Shown one piece after another: positions 39,416-40,907 of a stretch of 40,907 bases of DNA. The notes beneath the pieces are model-generated. The model did no database searches and had not been told where the DNA came from. It saw nothing but the letters and a program-made list of their open reading frames with translations. The position numbers and the translations under genes are program-made. The stretch's first letter is position 1. Each line of letters begins with the position of its first letter. The stretch is from contig JAHJCH010000126.1 in the NCBI GenBank assembly GCA_018813065.1, positions 1-40,907 on the forward strand. The letters run 5' to 3'. This DNA is from Myxococcota bacterium (GTDB lineage Bacteria; Myxococcota_A; Bradymonadia; UBA7976; UBA1532).

Positions 39416-40649
39416 GGCGCCCCCCCAGCCCTCAAACCGCAACAGGTAAAGCCACAGCGGCCCCGCGAACAAGAGCCCCCAAGCCACGCTGGTCATCGGC
39501 GCCTGTGTCAGGTCGTTGAGGGCGGCGCCTGAGAGGGTCATGGTGGTGCTGGCGAGGGTCATCAACAGCAGATCCAGGGCCGAGAGGCGCCCCAAGAGGT
39601 GCTGGGGCGCGCAGGCTTGTAGGTGACTGGCGCTCGCCACCCAGTTATGACCACCGGCGACGCCCCACAAGAACACCCCCACGAGGGCCAAGGACCAGTG
39701 AGGGCTGAGGGCGAAGACGCTGGCACCGAAAAACATGAGGGGGGCGGCGGTGTTGCTGCCTCGGGGGAGCCAGCGGGTGGGCAAGAGGGGGCCGATGGCC
39801 GTGCCCACGGCGCGGGTGGCGTGGAAGATGCCGAGGGTTTGCGCCTCGCCCACGCCGGGGATCAGGTGGATGGCGACGAGGTTGAGGCTGACCCAAGTGA
39901 CGCTGTTCATTGAGTTGACGGGGATCTTGGCCAGCAGGGCGGCCTTGAGGCGTGGGCGGCCGCGCGTCGCCCGCCAAGCCTCGATCAAGGCGCCGGGGGA
40001 GAGGGTCGCTCGCTGCGCGCCTTGGGGGGGCGGCAGGGGCGGCAAGCCCCAGAGGGCGACGGCGGCCAAGACAAAGGTCAGCGCGTCGAGCAGGACCGCC
40101 GTCTGTGGCCCCATCGCCTGTGTCAAGAAGCCGCCCAGGGCCACCCCAGCGGCGAAGAGCGTGCTCCACGTCAGCGATAAGAGCGCGTTGGCCTGATGCA
40201 GCTCGTCATGCTCGACGAGCTTGGGCAGCGCGGCGCTGCGGGCGGTGTAGACGAGGCTGCCGACGGAGACGCGGGCGAAGAGGAGCCCTTGCAAAAGGTA
40301 GATATCCCCGGTCAGGGCGGCGCGCCACATCCCCAGGGTCAGCGCGGCGTTGACCACATAGGCGCCGATGAGGAGGCGGCGGCGATCAAAGCGATCGGCG
40401 AGGGGGCCGGAGATGGGCGCCAGCAGGGCGTGAGGCAGGTGATGGGCGACCAGGACGAGGGCGATGCCCAGGGCGCCATGGCCGTGATGGAGGCTGAGGA
40501 CGCTCACGGCGACATAGCTCAGCCAGTCGCCCAGCTGAGAGATGAGGGTGCTCCACCAGAGGCGGCGAAACGCGGCGCGTCGCGTCAGCAGCGCCCAGAA
40601 GCCTTGAAGAGTGTTACGCATCATCGCCTCCCGTGGTGAGGAGGGCTCT

Positions 40650-40907
40650 CTAAGCCTTTTGCCTCTGCTTGTCGAGGGACGCCCCGCTGGGCGACTCGAT
40701 GATCGTCACCGCCGCGCGGGCCGCCGCCGCCAAGGGGGCGGCCATCGAGGGGGGGCAGGCGATCAAGATCTCTAGATCCTCGACGCCCAGGTGAGCGCGC
40801 GCGGCGGCCCGCGCCGTCGAAGGGCGCAGGCCCTCCAAGATCAGCCCATCGGTCGCCGCCGCGCCGGGGGGCCGCCCCAAGAGGCGCGCCAGCGCCTCGC
40901 GCGCCGC
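40650..40907 (-). CDS. 3' end of an unrecognised gene (runs off the window)
   Basis: The frame is open from base 40907 to the stop at 40650, giving the last 85 residues of a protein that begins outside the window; a TTG at 40880 is internal rather than a convincing start. The segment is Ala-rich, with GLILEGLRPSTARAAARAHLGVEDLEILIACPPSM and VTIIESPSG, alternating helix and strand. The family is not identifiable from this part. Codon use is native and it likely heads the MFS transcript. Confidence 0.5.
   Translation of the reverse strand, partial: AAREALARLLGRPPGAAATDGLILEGLRPSTARAAARAHLGVEDLEILIACPPSMAAPLAAAARAAVTIIESPSGASLDKQRQKA

Overview
The window looks like a chromosome segment of a high-GC member of the Myxococcota, possibly Bradymonadales-like. 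The clues are very large secreted proteins made of Cys-rich repeats, long arrays of MopE-type CDGxDNDCDGxxDE motifs, and a MYXO-CTERM-like tail (GCxC, hydrophobic helix, RRRRR). The lineage is an inference; no rRNA, tRNA or marker gene is present. No integrase, transposase, CRISPR array or tRNA was seen.

Layout. Bases 1-6183 (+) hold the 3' part of a giant Cys-rich surface or secreted protein with eight PPC-like domains and a recent internal duplication of about 1.09 kb. Bases 6229-8524 (-) hold a NodB/WalW-like polysaccharide deacetylase homologue with apparently lost metal ligands and a stand-alone biotin carboxylase (accC). Bases 8688-11864 (-) encode a lipoprotein with 12 MopE motifs, a lamin-tail domain and a YfaP-like domain. 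Bases 12012-13337 (+) encode an unrecognised membrane-anchored protein with HEAT-like helices. Bases 13448-15163 (+) encode an M15/LAS-type peptidase lipoprotein with a (EPQP)n linker and CC-ended modules.

Bases 15165-29543 are a sharply AT-richer island filled by one tightly packed eight-gene minus-strand operon. In transcription order it encodes: a zinc-ribbon/propeller-like protein; a secreted, membrane-tethered VWA protein; a small membrane protein; a 1181-residue tubulin-like GTPase homologue; an Hsp70-like ATPase with a zinc ribbon and Ig-like domains; a coiled-coil protein ending in a GrpE-like domain; a MotA/ExbB/ZorA-like protein with a long cytoplasmic tail; and a MotB/OmpA/ZorB-like protein. 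The last two look like a Zorya-type proton-driven stator, but ZorC, ZorD and ZorE are absent. A tubulin, an Hsp70-GrpE pair, a VWA protein and a stator in one operon form the best candidate here for an undescribed system, plausibly envelope-anchored defence or conflict. That function is inferred.

Beside the island, bases 29892-34753 (+) encode a compact RecC and a RecB whose nuclease residues are intact but whose helicase Walker A is not recognisable. Bases 34883-39415 (+) encode a 1510-residue secreted protein with an alpha/alpha-toroid (prenyltransferase-like) domain, TSP3 repeats, 15 MopE motifs, Cys-rich modules and the MYXO-CTERM-like anchor. It overlaps tail-to-tail with an MFS exporter (39341-40621, -), which follows the 3' end of an unrecognised gene (40650-40907, -).
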